Shown here one piece after another: positions 34,793 through 44,628 of a stretch of 64,000 nt of DNA. The stretch is taken from the NCBI RefSeq assembly GCF_000968375.1, contig NZ_CP009933.1, forward strand, positions 5,394,001-5,458,000, read 5' to 3'. The first letter of the stretch is position 1. Every line of letters starts with the position of its first letter. The notes below the pieces were generated by a model. That model searched no databases and had not been told where the DNA came from. It saw nothing but the letters and a program-made list of their open reading frames with translations. Source of the DNA: Clostridium scatologenes. GTDB taxonomy: Bacteria > Bacillota > Clostridia > Clostridiales > Clostridiaceae. The translations under genes and the position numbers were made by a program.

Positions 34793-36052
34793 ATGTTAAA
34801 AGAAAACGATTTATCAACATCAGTTCAAAGTAATTATTGGAAGAGAATTGTATTTACCTTTTGTCTTGGTTGGACAATAATTTGGATATACAGAGCTATG
34901 CTATCTCCTATTTACGCAGAAATTCAAGGAACTATAGGACATCAAACAAATGCAGCAATGGGAGTAATTGCAAGCTGTTATTTCTTTGGATATACAGCAC
35001 TTCAAATTCCTTCAGGATTTTTGGTAGATAAGTTTGGTCAGAAAAAGGTTCTTATACCTGGATTCACTATATTTGCTTTGGGTGCATTAGGTATTGCACT
35101 TTCAAAATCATTAACATCAATTTATATAGGTAGTGTATGTGCAGGTATTGGTTGCGGAACTTATTATGGAGCAGCATTTTCATTAACAGCACAACATGTA
35201 CCGTTTGAAAAGAAGGGTTTTTCAACAGCAATTGTAAATAGTGGTTCTGCTTTAGGATTGATCTTAGGTATGACTGGATCTAGTTACATTGTAAAAACTA
35301 TGAAAATGCCTTGGCAGACAATGGTATTTATTTCTTCAGCATTAATTTTCCTACTTGTATTATGGTTTGTGTTTGCAATAAAGAGTACAGATCGTGTAAA
35401 ACCGGAAAAACAAGTAAAAGTAAGTAACACTGAAGTGGGTACTCAACCAGCACAGAAGAACTCATTATTTGGACTAAATATGATTTCATGCTATATCTTA
35501 TACTTCTGTACATGTTATGCGTATTACATGATTGTAACATGGCTTCCAAAATTCCTACAAACTGAAAGAGGAATTAAAGGTGGATTAGTTGGACTTATAG
35601 TATCTATGATTTCAGTAACAGCAGTTCCAGGAGCATTATTCTTTGCTGGTCTTTCAGATAAAATAAGAACTAAAAAGGCGTATATAATTATTGGACTTGA
35701 AGCTTCAGCCTTTGTTCTAGTTGCTGTATCTATGTTCGCACCAAATACAACTAGCTTAGCAATAATATTATTACTTTATGGATTCTTAGGAAAAATGGCA
35801 GTTGATCCAGTATTGATTTCCTATATTTCAGACAAAGCAGATAAAAAGAATCTTGCTACAACTTTAGGAATGTTTAATTTCTTTGGAATGGCATCATCAA
35901 TTGTTGCACCAGCAGCTACTGGTATTGTAATGGATAAGACAGGTTCTGGTGTAATAGGATTTTATGTTGGAGCAGTATTATTAGTTATTGGATTATTACT
36001 ATTTGTGTTATTTAATGCAAAAAGTTTAAGTAATAAAAAAGTGGAGGTATAA
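34793..36052 (+). CDS. MFS transporter in the ureide cluster
   Basis: The 419-residue, 12-helix carrier has DKFGQKK between helices 2 and 3 and YGAAFSLTAQHVPFEKKGFS in the first half. It lies between allC and allE, with 23 and 2 nt gaps, so it probably imports allantoate, allantoin or a related ureide. That substrate is inferred from context only. Confidence 0.85.
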   Translation: MLKENDLSTSVQSNYWKRIVFTFCLGWTIIWIYRAMLSPIYAEIQGTIGHQTNAAMGVIASCYFFGYTALQIPSGFLVDKFGQKKVLIPGFTIFALGALGIALSKSLTSIYIGSVCAGIGCGTYYGAAFSLTAQHVPFEKKGFSTAIVNSGSALGLILGMTGSSYIVKTMKMPWQTMVFISSALIFLLVLWFVFAIKSTDRVKPEKQVKVSNTEVGTQPAQKNSLFGLNMISCYILYFCTCYAYYMIVTWLPKFLQTERGIKGGLVGLIVSMISVTAVPGALFFAGLSDKIRTKKAYIIIGLEASAFVLVAVSMFAPNTTSLAIILLLYGFLGKMAVDPVLISYISDKADKKNLATTLGMFNFFGMASSIVAPAATGIVMDKTGSGVIGFYVGAVLLVIGLLLFVLFNAKSLSNKKVEV

Positions 36053-36054
36053 TT

Positions 36055-36846
36055 ATGAGTTATTTAAATCAAGTTACAGGATATAGAAAGGATATTTTAA
36101 CAAATAGATCTGTTGTAAAACATGGCAACTTTGCTTTGATTGAACCAGATGGCATTGTAAAAAATGTGATTCCTGGATTTGAAAATTGCGAGTTAACCAT
36201 CTTAGCATCTCCAAAATTGGGAGCTTCTTTTGTAGATTACTTACTTACTGTTAATGAAGGTGGATGTAATCATTTAGGCTTCGGTGAAGATGGCGTAGAA
36301 ACTTTCCTTTATGTATTCGAAGGTGATTTAAAAGTATGGAATGAAGAAAAAGAACAAGTGATAACAGATGGAGGCTACATTTTCTGCCCAGAAAACAGAA
36401 AACTATATTTTGAAAATAACGGAGATAGAAAAGTAAAAGCTTTCTTATATAAAAGATATTATGATCGTATAGAAGGTTTTGAGGCACATACTGTAATTGG
36501 CAATATCAATGATGTTGAGTGGGTACACTATGAAGGAATGGATGATGTATTAGTAAAAGATTTTCTACCTTCTGCTACAGATATTGGATTTGACATGAAT
36601 TTCCACATACTTTCTTTTAAACCAGGAGCTTGTCATGGTTACATAGAAACTCATGTACAGGAACATGGAGCATATATCTATTCAGGACAAGGTATGTACA
36701 ATTTAGATAATGAATGGATTCCTGTAAAAAAAGGGGATTACCTATTCATGGGAGCATATAGCTTACAAGCAGCTTATGGAATTGGCAGAAATGATGAATT
36801 TGCATACATTTATTCTAAAGATTGTAACAGAGATGCAAAACTTTAA
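36055..36846 (+). CDS. allE: (S)-ureidoglycine aminohydrolase
   Basis: The 263-residue bicupin starts YLNQVTGYRKDILTNRSVV, typical of the YlbA/AllE family. The C-terminal cupin holds the Mn site: HILSFKPGACHGYIETHVQEHGAYI (given by position 182-206), with Glu, His and His ligands. It converts ureidoglycine to ureidoglycolate with release of NH3. It starts 2 nt after the transporter stop, with GGAGG overlapping that gene's end. Confidence 0.93.
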   Translation: MSYLNQVTGYRKDILTNRSVVKHGNFALIEPDGIVKNVIPGFENCELTILASPKLGASFVDYLLTVNEGGCNHLGFGEDGVETFLYVFEGDLKVWNEEKEQVITDGGYIFCPENRKLYFENNGDRKVKAFLYKRYYDRIEGFEAHTVIGNINDVEWVHYEGMDDVLVKDFLPSATDIGFDMNFHILSFKPGACHGYIETHVQEHGAYIYSGQGMYNLDNEWIPVKKGDYLFMGAYSLQAAYGIGRNDEFAYIYSKDCNRDAKL

Positions 36847-36881
36847 TATTCATATTTAAGTAATCAAAATATTTGTTTTAT

Positions 36882-36934
36882 GCAATATCAAGTAATATTA
36901 ACAATTGTTTTGTCTAATATGTACTTGATATTGC
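36882..36934. repeat. 13-bp inverted repeat between allE and allD
   Basis: GCAATATCAAGTA (36882-36894) and TACTTGATATTGC (36922-36934) are exact complements with a 27-nt spacer. No T-run follows, and a TTGACT at 36943 starts a possible promoter. It may be an operator or partial terminator that sets allD expression apart. Confidence 0.6.
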
Positions 36935-37057
36935 TAAGATATTGACTATATGTCTATTTAAATAATTTATAAACTTGTTAAAAATTTAAATTGGCTAAGG
37001 TGCAGGTTTTAGTGAATTTAATTATATAAATATCAAATTTTATTGGAGGAAACATAA

Positions 37058-38107
37058 ATGAAATTAGAAAGAGCAAAATTAAAGCAATTGATGAAAGATA
37101 AATTACATAAAGCTGGACTTATTGATTCTCATGCAGAGGTTATATCTGAGATTTTAACATGGTCTGATGAAAGAGGTTATCACTCACATGGAGCAGTTAG
37201 AGTAGAATACTATGCAGAAAGAATTGCTAAGGGTGGTATTACTACAAATCCAGAATTTAAATTTGAGAAAACTGGACCTGCTAGTGGAGTATTTTATGGA
37301 GATAATGGCTGCGGATATGTAGCAGCAAAGTTATCTATGGAAGAAGCTATTAAAATGGCAAAAGAAACAGGAGTTGCAGTGGTAGGAGTAAGAAACATAT
37401 CACACAGTGGAAGTATAGGATATTATGCAGAAATGGCAGCAAAAGAAGATTTAGTTGCAATTACTCTATGTCAGTCAGATCCTATGGTAGTACCATATGG
37501 AGGATCAGAATCTTATTATGGAACAAATCCAATTGCTTTTGGAGTTCCTACAGCAGATGAAAGAAAAGTAATATTTGATATGGCTACAACAGTTCAGGCT
37601 TGGGGTAAAATTTTAGATGCACGTTCTAAAAATAAGTCAATTCCAGATACATGGGCAGTGGACGAAGAAGGAGATCCTACTACTGATCCAAGAAACGTAG
37701 CTAATTTACTTCCTATTGCAGGAGCAAAAGGATATGGACTTATGATGATGGTTGACGTATTATCTGGAATAATGTTAGGCGTTCCATTTGGAAAACATGT
37801 AAGTTCTATGTATGCAGATCTTTCTAAGGGAAGAGATTTAGGACAGCTTCATATTGTAATTGATCCAAGTAGATTTACAGATATTGAAAGCTTTAAAAAG
37901 AATATGTCCGCTTCATTAGATGAATTATCAGAAATGAAACCATCTAAAGGCAATGATAAGGTATATTACCCAGGAGAAAGAGCATTGCTTAGAAAAGCAA
38001 AATATGACAACGGTGGAGTTGAAATTGTAGATGAAATCTATAATTATTTAATCAGTGAGGACATTCACTTTAACCGTTATGATCATAAAAATAAATTTGC
38101 TGAATAA
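37058..38107 (+). CDS. allD: Ureidoglycolate dehydrogenase
   Basis: The 349-residue enzyme belongs to the malate/L-lactate dehydrogenase-like (LDH2/MDH2) family. It has HSHGAVRVEYYAERI, GVRNISHSGSIGYYAEMA and GTNPIAFGVPT. AllD oxidises ureidoglycolate to oxalurate with NAD(P)+. GGAGG precedes the ATG by 8 nt. It begins the second part of the ureide operon, which continues into allFGH. Confidence 0.92.
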   Translation: MKLERAKLKQLMKDKLHKAGLIDSHAEVISEILTWSDERGYHSHGAVRVEYYAERIAKGGITTNPEFKFEKTGPASGVFYGDNGCGYVAAKLSMEEAIKMAKETGVAVVGVRNISHSGSIGYYAEMAAKEDLVAITLCQSDPMVVPYGGSESYYGTNPIAFGVPTADERKVIFDMATTVQAWGKILDARSKNKSIPDTWAVDEEGDPTTDPRNVANLLPIAGAKGYGLMMMVDVLSGIMLGVPFGKHVSSMYADLSKGRDLGQLHIVIDPSRFTDIESFKKNMSASLDELSEMKPSKGNDKVYYPGERALLRKAKYDNGGVEIVDEIYNYLISEDIHFNRYDHKNKFAE

Positions 38108-38127
38108 AAATGGAAGGCGGTAAATTC

Positions 38128-39900
38128 ATGTTAAAAACAATTATAAAAAAGGGAAGCTATCACGATTCTGTTATACTTATGCTGTTGACAAATAAAATAA
38201 GCACAATGGATGGGGTTGATAAAGTTTCTATCATGATGGCAACTCCTGCAAATAAAGATATATTTAAAGAAGGCGGAATGGCAACACCTGAATTAATGGA
38301 AGCAAGTGCTAATGACATGGCAATTGTTTTAGAAACAAAGGAAGATGTTATAGATGCCGTGTTAGCGGAAACAGAAGAATTTTTTAAAAATCAATCATCA
38401 AAATCTAATAAAAAATCAAAATCAGAAGCTGCGGATTCATGGGATAAAGCATTGGACAAGCTTCAGGATGCTAACCTTGCAGTTATATCAATTCCTGGAA
38501 TTTATGCAGCTTTGGAAGCTGATAGAGCATTAGATGAGAATTTAAATGTGTTTATGTTTAGTGACAATGTTACATTGGAAGATGAAAAAAAATTAAAGGA
38601 AAAGGCTCATAAAAAAGGATTATTAGTTATGGGGCCTGACTGTGGAACAGGAATAATCAAAGGAATACCAGTAGCATTTACAAATCATGTTACGCCTGGA
38701 AAAATAGGAATAGTAGGAGCTTCAGGAACAGGAATACAGGAATTAACAACTATTATTGACCGTTTAGGAGAAGGGGTAACAAATGCAATTGGAACAGGGG
38801 GAAGAGATTTATCTGAACATATAGGAGCAATTACTATGATGGATTCCATTAATGCAATGGAAGAGGATAATGATACAGAAGTAGTAATAGTAATATCAAA
38901 ACCACCAGCAGAAAAAGTTCGCAACAATGTTATGAAACGTTTGAGAAATTTTAAAAAGCCTGTAGTAACACTATTTTTAGGCGAAAAACCAGAATTTCAT
39001 GAAGAAAACTTTTATCATGCATATACATTGGATGAAGCAGCAAGGATTGCAGTAAATCTATTGAGAAAAGAAAATATACAAGGAAACAAATGCAGTGTAA
39101 ATGTGGATAAAAGCTTTTCAGCTAAAGAAAACAAGACAATTAAAGGGTACTATTCAGGAGGAACATTGGCAGCAGAGGCTGCAATGATAATCAGGGATAC
39201 ATTAGATTTGTCTGTACCATTAGGAAAACAAGAAGGTTATATGTTAAATTCATCAGGTCATATTGTAATTGATCTTGGAGATGATGTATATACACAAGGT
39301 AAACCACATCCAATGATTGATCCTACTAAGAGAGTAGAATGCATGAGAGAGGCAGCTAAAGATGCAACTACCGGAGTTATATTGTTTGACATTGTGCTAG
39401 GATATGGTTCTCATGAAGATATGGCAGGAGCTTTACTTCCAGCTATTAAGGAATTACAGGATAATGCAAAAAAAGAAAATAGAGATTTATATTTTGTAAC
39501 AACTATCTGTGGAACACGACAAGATTATCAAAATTATGATAAGCAAAAGAAAATAATGGAAGATGCAGGAGTTATTGTTTGTGAAAGTAACAAACATGCT
39601 GTAGAAGTAGCAGTTACATTAACTGGATACAAATTTAATGAAATTACAAAGAAAATTATGCCTAAGAAAACTAATGCAGATAACACACAATATAGTGTAT
39701 CAGAGTCTGTACGCAGATTGCTTCAAGAAAAGCCAAAGGTTATTAATGTTGGATTAGAAAGCTTTTCTAATGTATTAAAACAATTTTCTTGTGAAGTGGT
39801 TCAATATAATTGGGCTCCACCAGCAGGGGGAGATATGCAGATGATTAAAGCATTACGTTATTTGAGAAATTATAAATTTTCAGGGATTGGAGATAATTAA
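38128..39900 (+). CDS. allF: Oxamate carbamoyltransferase subunit AllF (FdrA)
   Basis: The 590-residue FdrA protein has two succinyl-CoA-synthetase-like Rossmann modules, with GIVGASGTGIQELTT near 205 and GYYSGGTLAAEAAMI near 335. In E. coli AllF (formerly FdrA) with AllG and AllH forms the transcarbamylase that splits oxalurate with phosphate into oxamate and carbamoyl phosphate. I chose ATG 38128 (MLKTIIKKGSYHDSV), 8 nt after AAGGCGG, because E. coli FdrA begins at the same point. An ATG at 38110 adds six residues. Confidence 0.9.
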   Translation: MLKTIIKKGSYHDSVILMLLTNKISTMDGVDKVSIMMATPANKDIFKEGGMATPELMEASANDMAIVLETKEDVIDAVLAETEEFFKNQSSKSNKKSKSEAADSWDKALDKLQDANLAVISIPGIYAALEADRALDENLNVFMFSDNVTLEDEKKLKEKAHKKGLLVMGPDCGTGIIKGIPVAFTNHVTPGKIGIVGASGTGIQELTTIIDRLGEGVTNAIGTGGRDLSEHIGAITMMDSINAMEEDNDTEVVIVISKPPAEKVRNNVMKRLRNFKKPVVTLFLGEKPEFHEENFYHAYTLDEAARIAVNLLRKENIQGNKCSVNVDKSFSAKENKTIKGYYSGGTLAAEAAMIIRDTLDLSVPLGKQEGYMLNSSGHIVIDLGDDVYTQGKPHPMIDPTKRVECMREAAKDATTGVILFDIVLGYGSHEDMAGALLPAIKELQDNAKKENRDLYFVTTICGTRQDYQNYDKQKKIMEDAGVIVCESNKHAVEVAVTLTGYKFNEITKKIMPKKTNADNTQYSVSESVRRLLQEKPKVINVGLESFSNVLKQFSCEVVQYNWAPPAGGDMQMIKALRYLRNYKFSGIGDN

Positions 39901-39901
39901 A

Positions 39902-41167
39902 ATGATTTATAAAACAATAGACGCTGCCAATCAGGCAGTTATTCGTAAAATAGTAGCTGCATCTCCTGTTCTTTTAGATGTGGTGCAAGCAAAAACAGTA
40001 ATTCAAGAATTAAATGGAGCAAAAGTATTATTACATGCAGGTCCACCTATAAAATGGGAAAACATGCCAGATCCTATGCAGGGTTCATGTATTGGAGCAG
40101 TACTTTTTGAAGAATGGGCAGATACAGAAGAGAAAGCAAGGGAACTTTTAAGTTCTGGAGAAGTTAGATTTATTCCATGCCATAATGTACAGGCGGTTGG
40201 ACCAATGGGTGGAATTACTTCTGCTAATATGCCAGTATTTGTTGTAGAAAATACAACAGATGAAAATAGAGCATATTGTACTTTAAATGAGGGAATTGGT
40301 AAGGTTTTAAGATTTGGAGCTTATTCTGAAGAAGTAGTTGTAAGACTTAGATGGATAAGAGATGTGTTAGGTCCTACTTTAGGAAAGGCTCTTAGAACTT
40401 TTGAAAGCGGTTTAGCAGTTAATCCTATGATTGCAAAAGCTATTGCCATGGGAGACGAATTCCATCAAAGAAATATTGCTGCTTCTTTAGCATTCTTAAG
40501 AGAAATAAGTCCTGTTATAGTTAAACTTGATATGAATGCAGATGATAAAAGTCAAGTTATTAAATTCCTTGCAGATACGTATCAATTTTTCCTTAATATC
40601 ATGATGGCTTCAGCTAAAGCAGTTATGGATGCAGCGAGAACAATTCAAGTAGGAACTATTGTTACAGCTATGTGCAGAAATGGAGAAAATTTTGGTATCA
40701 GAATTTCAGGAATGGGAGATGAATGGTTTACAGCTCCTGTAAATACTCCACAAGGTTTATACTTTGCAGGCTATGATGGAGATATGGCAAGTCCTGATAT
40801 GGGAGATAGTGCTATTACAGAAACCTTTGGAGTTGGAGGAATGGCAATGATTGCTGCACCTGCAGTTACCAGATTTGTAGGAACTGGAGGCTTTGAAGAT
40901 GCACTTGAAATCAGCAATCAGATGAGAGAGATTGTTATTGATGAAAATCCTAATTTCATTATTCCAACATGGAACTTCAAAGGAATTTGTCTTGGAATAG
41001 ATGCTAGAAAAGTTGTTGAAAAGAGAATTACTCCAGTTATTAATACTGGAATTGCTCATAAAAAAGCAGGATTAGGACAAATTGGAGCTGGAACAGTACA
41101 TCCACCTATTGAATGTTTTGAAAAAGCAGTTTTAGCATATGCGAAAAAACTAGGATATACAGAATAA
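39902..41167 (+). CDS. allG: Oxamate carbamoyltransferase subunit AllG (YlbE, DUF1116)
   Basis: The 421-residue DUF1116 protein contains ITSANMPVFVVEN, RFGAYSEEVVVRLRW and GDEFHQRNIAASL, all characteristic of YlbE. ATG 39902 is 2 nt after the allF stop, with GGAG inside the allF end, implying translational coupling and a fixed stoichiometry. It would work with AllF and AllH in oxalurate phosphorolysis. Confidence 0.9.
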   Translation: MIYKTIDAANQAVIRKIVAASPVLLDVVQAKTVIQELNGAKVLLHAGPPIKWENMPDPMQGSCIGAVLFEEWADTEEKARELLSSGEVRFIPCHNVQAVGPMGGITSANMPVFVVENTTDENRAYCTLNEGIGKVLRFGAYSEEVVVRLRWIRDVLGPTLGKALRTFESGLAVNPMIAKAIAMGDEFHQRNIAASLAFLREISPVIVKLDMNADDKSQVIKFLADTYQFFLNIMMASAKAVMDAARTIQVGTIVTAMCRNGENFGIRISGMGDEWFTAPVNTPQGLYFAGYDGDMASPDMGDSAITETFGVGGMAMIAAPAVTRFVGTGGFEDALEISNQMREIVIDENPNFIIPTWNFKGICLGIDARKVVEKRITPVINTGIAHKKAGLGQIGAGTVHPPIECFEKAVLAYAKKLGYTE

Positions 41168-41212
41168 TTATATTTGCTTAAAGCTTCAATGTGTATCACG
41201 AGGTGATTATCG

Positions 41213-42061
41213 ATGAAAATACAAATCGAAAGTGTCTCTATTGAACTTATGAAGCTATTGAGAGAGAATGAGGAATATGCTGTTCACAGTTGCTTTGAAA
41301 GTGGCTTTAATATAAAAGTAAATGAATTTTTATGTTTTATTGGAAATAGGCAAAATACTAAATTACCATATGGTATTTTGCTTAAGGAACAGTATATTCC
41401 ATCATTATTAGAATTGATAGATGGCAGGAAGATAAGCTTTGTTTGGAATAAAGAAAAGGGACAGTTGGAAACAAAAGGAATTGAAATACAGCTTAGAGAA
41501 GGAAAAGGTTTCAGCAATTTTCTGAAGCAGAGACCTCACAGCATGTCAAAATCATATTTTGATTTGTTAAAAAATAATATTGATTTAAATTTGAAAACAG
41601 GCTTGGGATTCTCATTATCTCAATTAGTGAGAAAGGATGATACAAGAATAGATAGATTATGTTCCAGTTTTCAAAGTAAAGAAAAAGATTTTATAAGGTC
41701 AGCTCTATTGAAATGGATAGGATATGGATTGGGATTAACTCCATCAGGAGATGATTTTTTAGTTGGAATTTTGTTTGTTAATAGAATATATCCTATGTTA
41801 GGACAGGAATTTTTAAAAGAATTAAAGGAACTTATTAAGGAAAGAAAATATACAACAGATATTAGTATACATTATTATATGAGTGCTTTCCAGAATTGTT
41901 ATAATGATGCTTTGCTTGATATGTATCAGGCTTTGATTGAAATTGATGAAAAATCATTAAAAAAAAGTATAGAAAAAGTGCTTCAATTTGGACATACTTC
42001 AGGCTCTGATATGATAGCAGGAATTTTTCTGGGACTGCATACACTAGAAAGTTGCAAATAG
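41213..42061 (+). CDS. allH: Oxamate carbamoyltransferase subunit AllH (YlbF, DUF2877)
   Basis: The 282-residue DUF2877 protein carries the GLTPSGDDFLVGIL motif near residue 177 and HTSGSDMIAGIFLGL at the end, both family hallmarks. It is the third component of the AllFGH transcarbamylase and follows allG by 45 nt with a CGAGGTG site. Confidence 0.88.
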   Translation: MKIQIESVSIELMKLLRENEEYAVHSCFESGFNIKVNEFLCFIGNRQNTKLPYGILLKEQYIPSLLELIDGRKISFVWNKEKGQLETKGIEIQLREGKGFSNFLKQRPHSMSKSYFDLLKNNIDLNLKTGLGFSLSQLVRKDDTRIDRLCSSFQSKEKDFIRSALLKWIGYGLGLTPSGDDFLVGILFVNRIYPMLGQEFLKELKELIKERKYTTDISIHYYMSAFQNCYNDALLDMYQALIEIDEKSLKKSIEKVLQFGHTSGSDMIAGIFLGLHTLESCK

Positions 42062-42089
42062 AATTAAATGATTGTTAGGAGATGAGCCT

Positions 42090-43358
42090 ATGAAAAAAGA
42101 AAAGGTTGTCATAAATTCTCAATCAAGTCATAAATGGAGAGTAAGGTATTCGGTTTTACTTGTATTATGGTTAGGATGGTTGTTATCTTTCATAGATAGA
42201 ATGGTTATTACTTTATCATTACCTTTTATAGGTAAAGAGTTTAATATTAATTCTATTGAACAGGGAGCTATAGTAAGTGCATTTTTCGTGGGATATGCTA
42301 TGTTTCAAATTCCAGGGGGAGTACTTGCAGATAAATTTGGGTTTAGAAAGCTTTTATCAATAGGTATAGTATGGTGGTCTATATTTACAACTATTACAGG
42401 TACAGTTTTATTTTATCCATTATTATTGATAGTACGTTTCCTTTTTGGAATCGGAGAAGGTTGTTTCCCGGGAGCTTCCTATAAAACGATTACTACATAT
42501 TTTCCACGTAAACAAAGGGGAACTGCTACCAGTATTCAATCAACTGTTAATACTTTAGGGCCTGCTGTAGCATCAATTATTGGAGCTGCTATTATATCTA
42601 TTTATGGCTGGAGAAAAATTTTTTTAGTACTTGGCATACCAGGAGTAATTTTAGGTATTTATATTTGGTTTAAGTTTAAGGATAACCCAGCTGATCATCC
42701 TAAAATTACAGACGAGGAACTTTCAGAAATTTCACAAGATGAAGTTAAAAATGATACTGGTTCAAAAATACCATTTAAAGAATATTTGACAAGGCCAATT
42801 TTATGGCAATTGAGTATTATTTGGTTTCTATTTGATATTACTTTCTGGGGGTTTGTAAGTTGGCTTCCTAGTTACTTAATGGTAGAAAGAGGATTTTCAT
42901 TAATTAAAACAGGAATATTTGGTGCGCTTCCGTATTTAGTAGGTACAATAGGCATTTTAATAGGAGGGTACTTATCAGATCATACTCAAGGTCATAGAAA
43001 ATGGTTCTTTGCTTCAAATGCACTGTTTGCAGGCATGTTTTTATATCTAACGTTTAGTGCATCATCTGCTAATATGTGTATTTTCTATCAAGTCGTTGCA
43101 GCATTCTTTATGTTCTGTGCACAAGGTATTTTCTGGGGATTAGTTGTAGATAGCATGGATTCAAAAATAGCAGGAACTGGTACTAGTATTGTTAACTTTG
43201 GTGGTCAAATTGCTGGATTTATATCTCCTTTTACTATGGGATATTTAATTCATATATCTGGAGGGTCATATAATACAGCATTTACTTTTATAGCGGTTGC
43301 TATTGTTCTAGCTGCTATAGTTGCTACAACAGTAAAGCAAAATGTAAGCAAAATATAA
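42090..43358 (+). CDS. MFS transporter, anion:cation symporter type
   Basis: The 422-residue, 12-helix carrier has SFIDRMVITLSLPFIGKEF, DKFGFRK and FGIGEGCFPGASYKTITTYF, patterns of the ACS family that includes hexuronate, glucarate and allantoate permeases. ATG 42090 follows AGGAG by 8 nt. It could import ureides or export oxamate, a product that must leave the cell if it is not further used. Confidence 0.85.
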   Translation: MKKEKVVINSQSSHKWRVRYSVLLVLWLGWLLSFIDRMVITLSLPFIGKEFNINSIEQGAIVSAFFVGYAMFQIPGGVLADKFGFRKLLSIGIVWWSIFTTITGTVLFYPLLLIVRFLFGIGEGCFPGASYKTITTYFPRKQRGTATSIQSTVNTLGPAVASIIGAAIISIYGWRKIFLVLGIPGVILGIYIWFKFKDNPADHPKITDEELSEISQDEVKNDTGSKIPFKEYLTRPILWQLSIIWFLFDITFWGFVSWLPSYLMVERGFSLIKTGIFGALPYLVGTIGILIGGYLSDHTQGHRKWFFASNALFAGMFLYLTFSASSANMCIFYQVVAAFFMFCAQGIFWGLVVDSMDSKIAGTGTSIVNFGGQIAGFISPFTMGYLIHISGGSYNTAFTFIAVAIVLAAIVATTVKQNVSKI

Positions 43359-43626
43359 TAGTATATTAATTTTCTGAATTTTTACATAAACAAAAAACTT
43401 AAGTAATTTAAATGTTATAGTTTCAAAAAAATAAATTATGGATAACACCAAAACTTGAAAGATAATTCTCTCACCACAGAAAAATTAAAACAAGAAGGTA
43501 TTATCCTAAAAACAATTTTACATTTACTAAAGATAATTGTAAAGGAAAAACACTTTAATTAAATATATATATAGTAAAATTTTCGAATGTAGTTATAAAA
43601 TATATTAAATTTTTTGGAGGAATATT

Positions 43627-44571
43627 ATGAGAAAAATTGTTATAGCATTAGGTGGAAACGCACTTCAATCGGAAGATTCAATACCAACAGCAGAGGCACA
43701 ATTAGAAATTGTAAAACAAACAGTTGTGCATCTTGCTGAATTAATAGAAGAAGGACATAAAGTAGTAATTGCTCATGGTAATGGGCCACAGGTAGGTAGA
43801 ATTGCAATACAAAATGAACATGCAAGTGAAATAACTCCTGCCATGCCTTTTGATATTTGTGGTGCAATGAGTCAAGGAATGATTGGCTACAATATTCAAC
43901 AAGCATTAAGAGATGAACTTGTAAAGAGAGGAATCAATAAACCAGTAATAAGCGTTATAACTCAAGTTGTTGTTGATAAGAATGATTCTGGATTCAAGAA
44001 TCCAACAAAGCCTATTGGTGCATTTTATAAAAAATGTGAGGCAGAAGCTCTTGAAAAAGAAAAAAATTATGTGATGATAGAAGATTCAGGACGTGGATAT
44101 AGAAGAGTAGTTGCATCACCTAAACCTAAAAAAATAGTAGAATTAGAATCTATAAAAACACTGATAGATAATGATAATGTAGTTATTTCAACAGGAGGCG
44201 GTGGAATTCCTGTAATTGAGTTAGAAGATAAAACTCTTCAAGGTGTAGCTGCAGTAATAGATAAGGATTTTGCTTCGGAAAGATTAGCTGAAGATATTGA
44301 TGCAGATGAACTTGTTATATTAACAGGAGTAGATAGGGTTGCAATAAATTTTGGTAAACCAAATCAAATAGATTTAGATAAATTAACAGCAGAAGAAGCT
44401 AGAAAATATATTGAAGAAGGTTATTTTGCTAAGGGAAGTATGCTTCCTAAAGTTGAAGCGGCTTTAAAATTTGCTGAATCTAAAAAGGGTAGAAAGGCAA
44501 TCATTGCTTCACTAGAGAAGGCAAAATTAGCTTTAAGAGGTGAAAGTGGTACTACTATAAGCTTGAATTAA
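43627..44571 (+). CDS. allK: Carbamate kinase
   Basis: The 314-residue amino-acid-kinase-fold enzyme has IALGGNALQ at the N-terminus, AHGNGPQVG, STGGGGIPV and AVIDKDFASERLAEDIDAD. It transfers the phosphate of carbamoyl phosphate to ADP. With AllFGH directly upstream this is the ATP-yielding step of allantoate fermentation; arcC would be an equivalent name. TTGGAGG precedes the ATG. The 268-bp gap before it shows no clear element. Confidence 0.93.
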   Translation: MRKIVIALGGNALQSEDSIPTAEAQLEIVKQTVVHLAELIEEGHKVVIAHGNGPQVGRIAIQNEHASEITPAMPFDICGAMSQGMIGYNIQQALRDELVKRGINKPVISVITQVVVDKNDSGFKNPTKPIGAFYKKCEAEALEKEKNYVMIEDSGRGYRRVVASPKPKKIVELESIKTLIDNDNVVISTGGGGIPVIELEDKTLQGVAAVIDKDFASERLAEDIDADELVILTGVDRVAINFGKPNQIDLDKLTAEEARKYIEEGYFAKGSMLPKVEAALKFAESKKGRKAIIASLEKAKLALRGESGTTISLN

Positions 44572-44628
44572 AATTATTTAGCTTGTGATTAAGCAAAATG
44601 AAGATATGATGAAAAAGGTGGTTCACCT

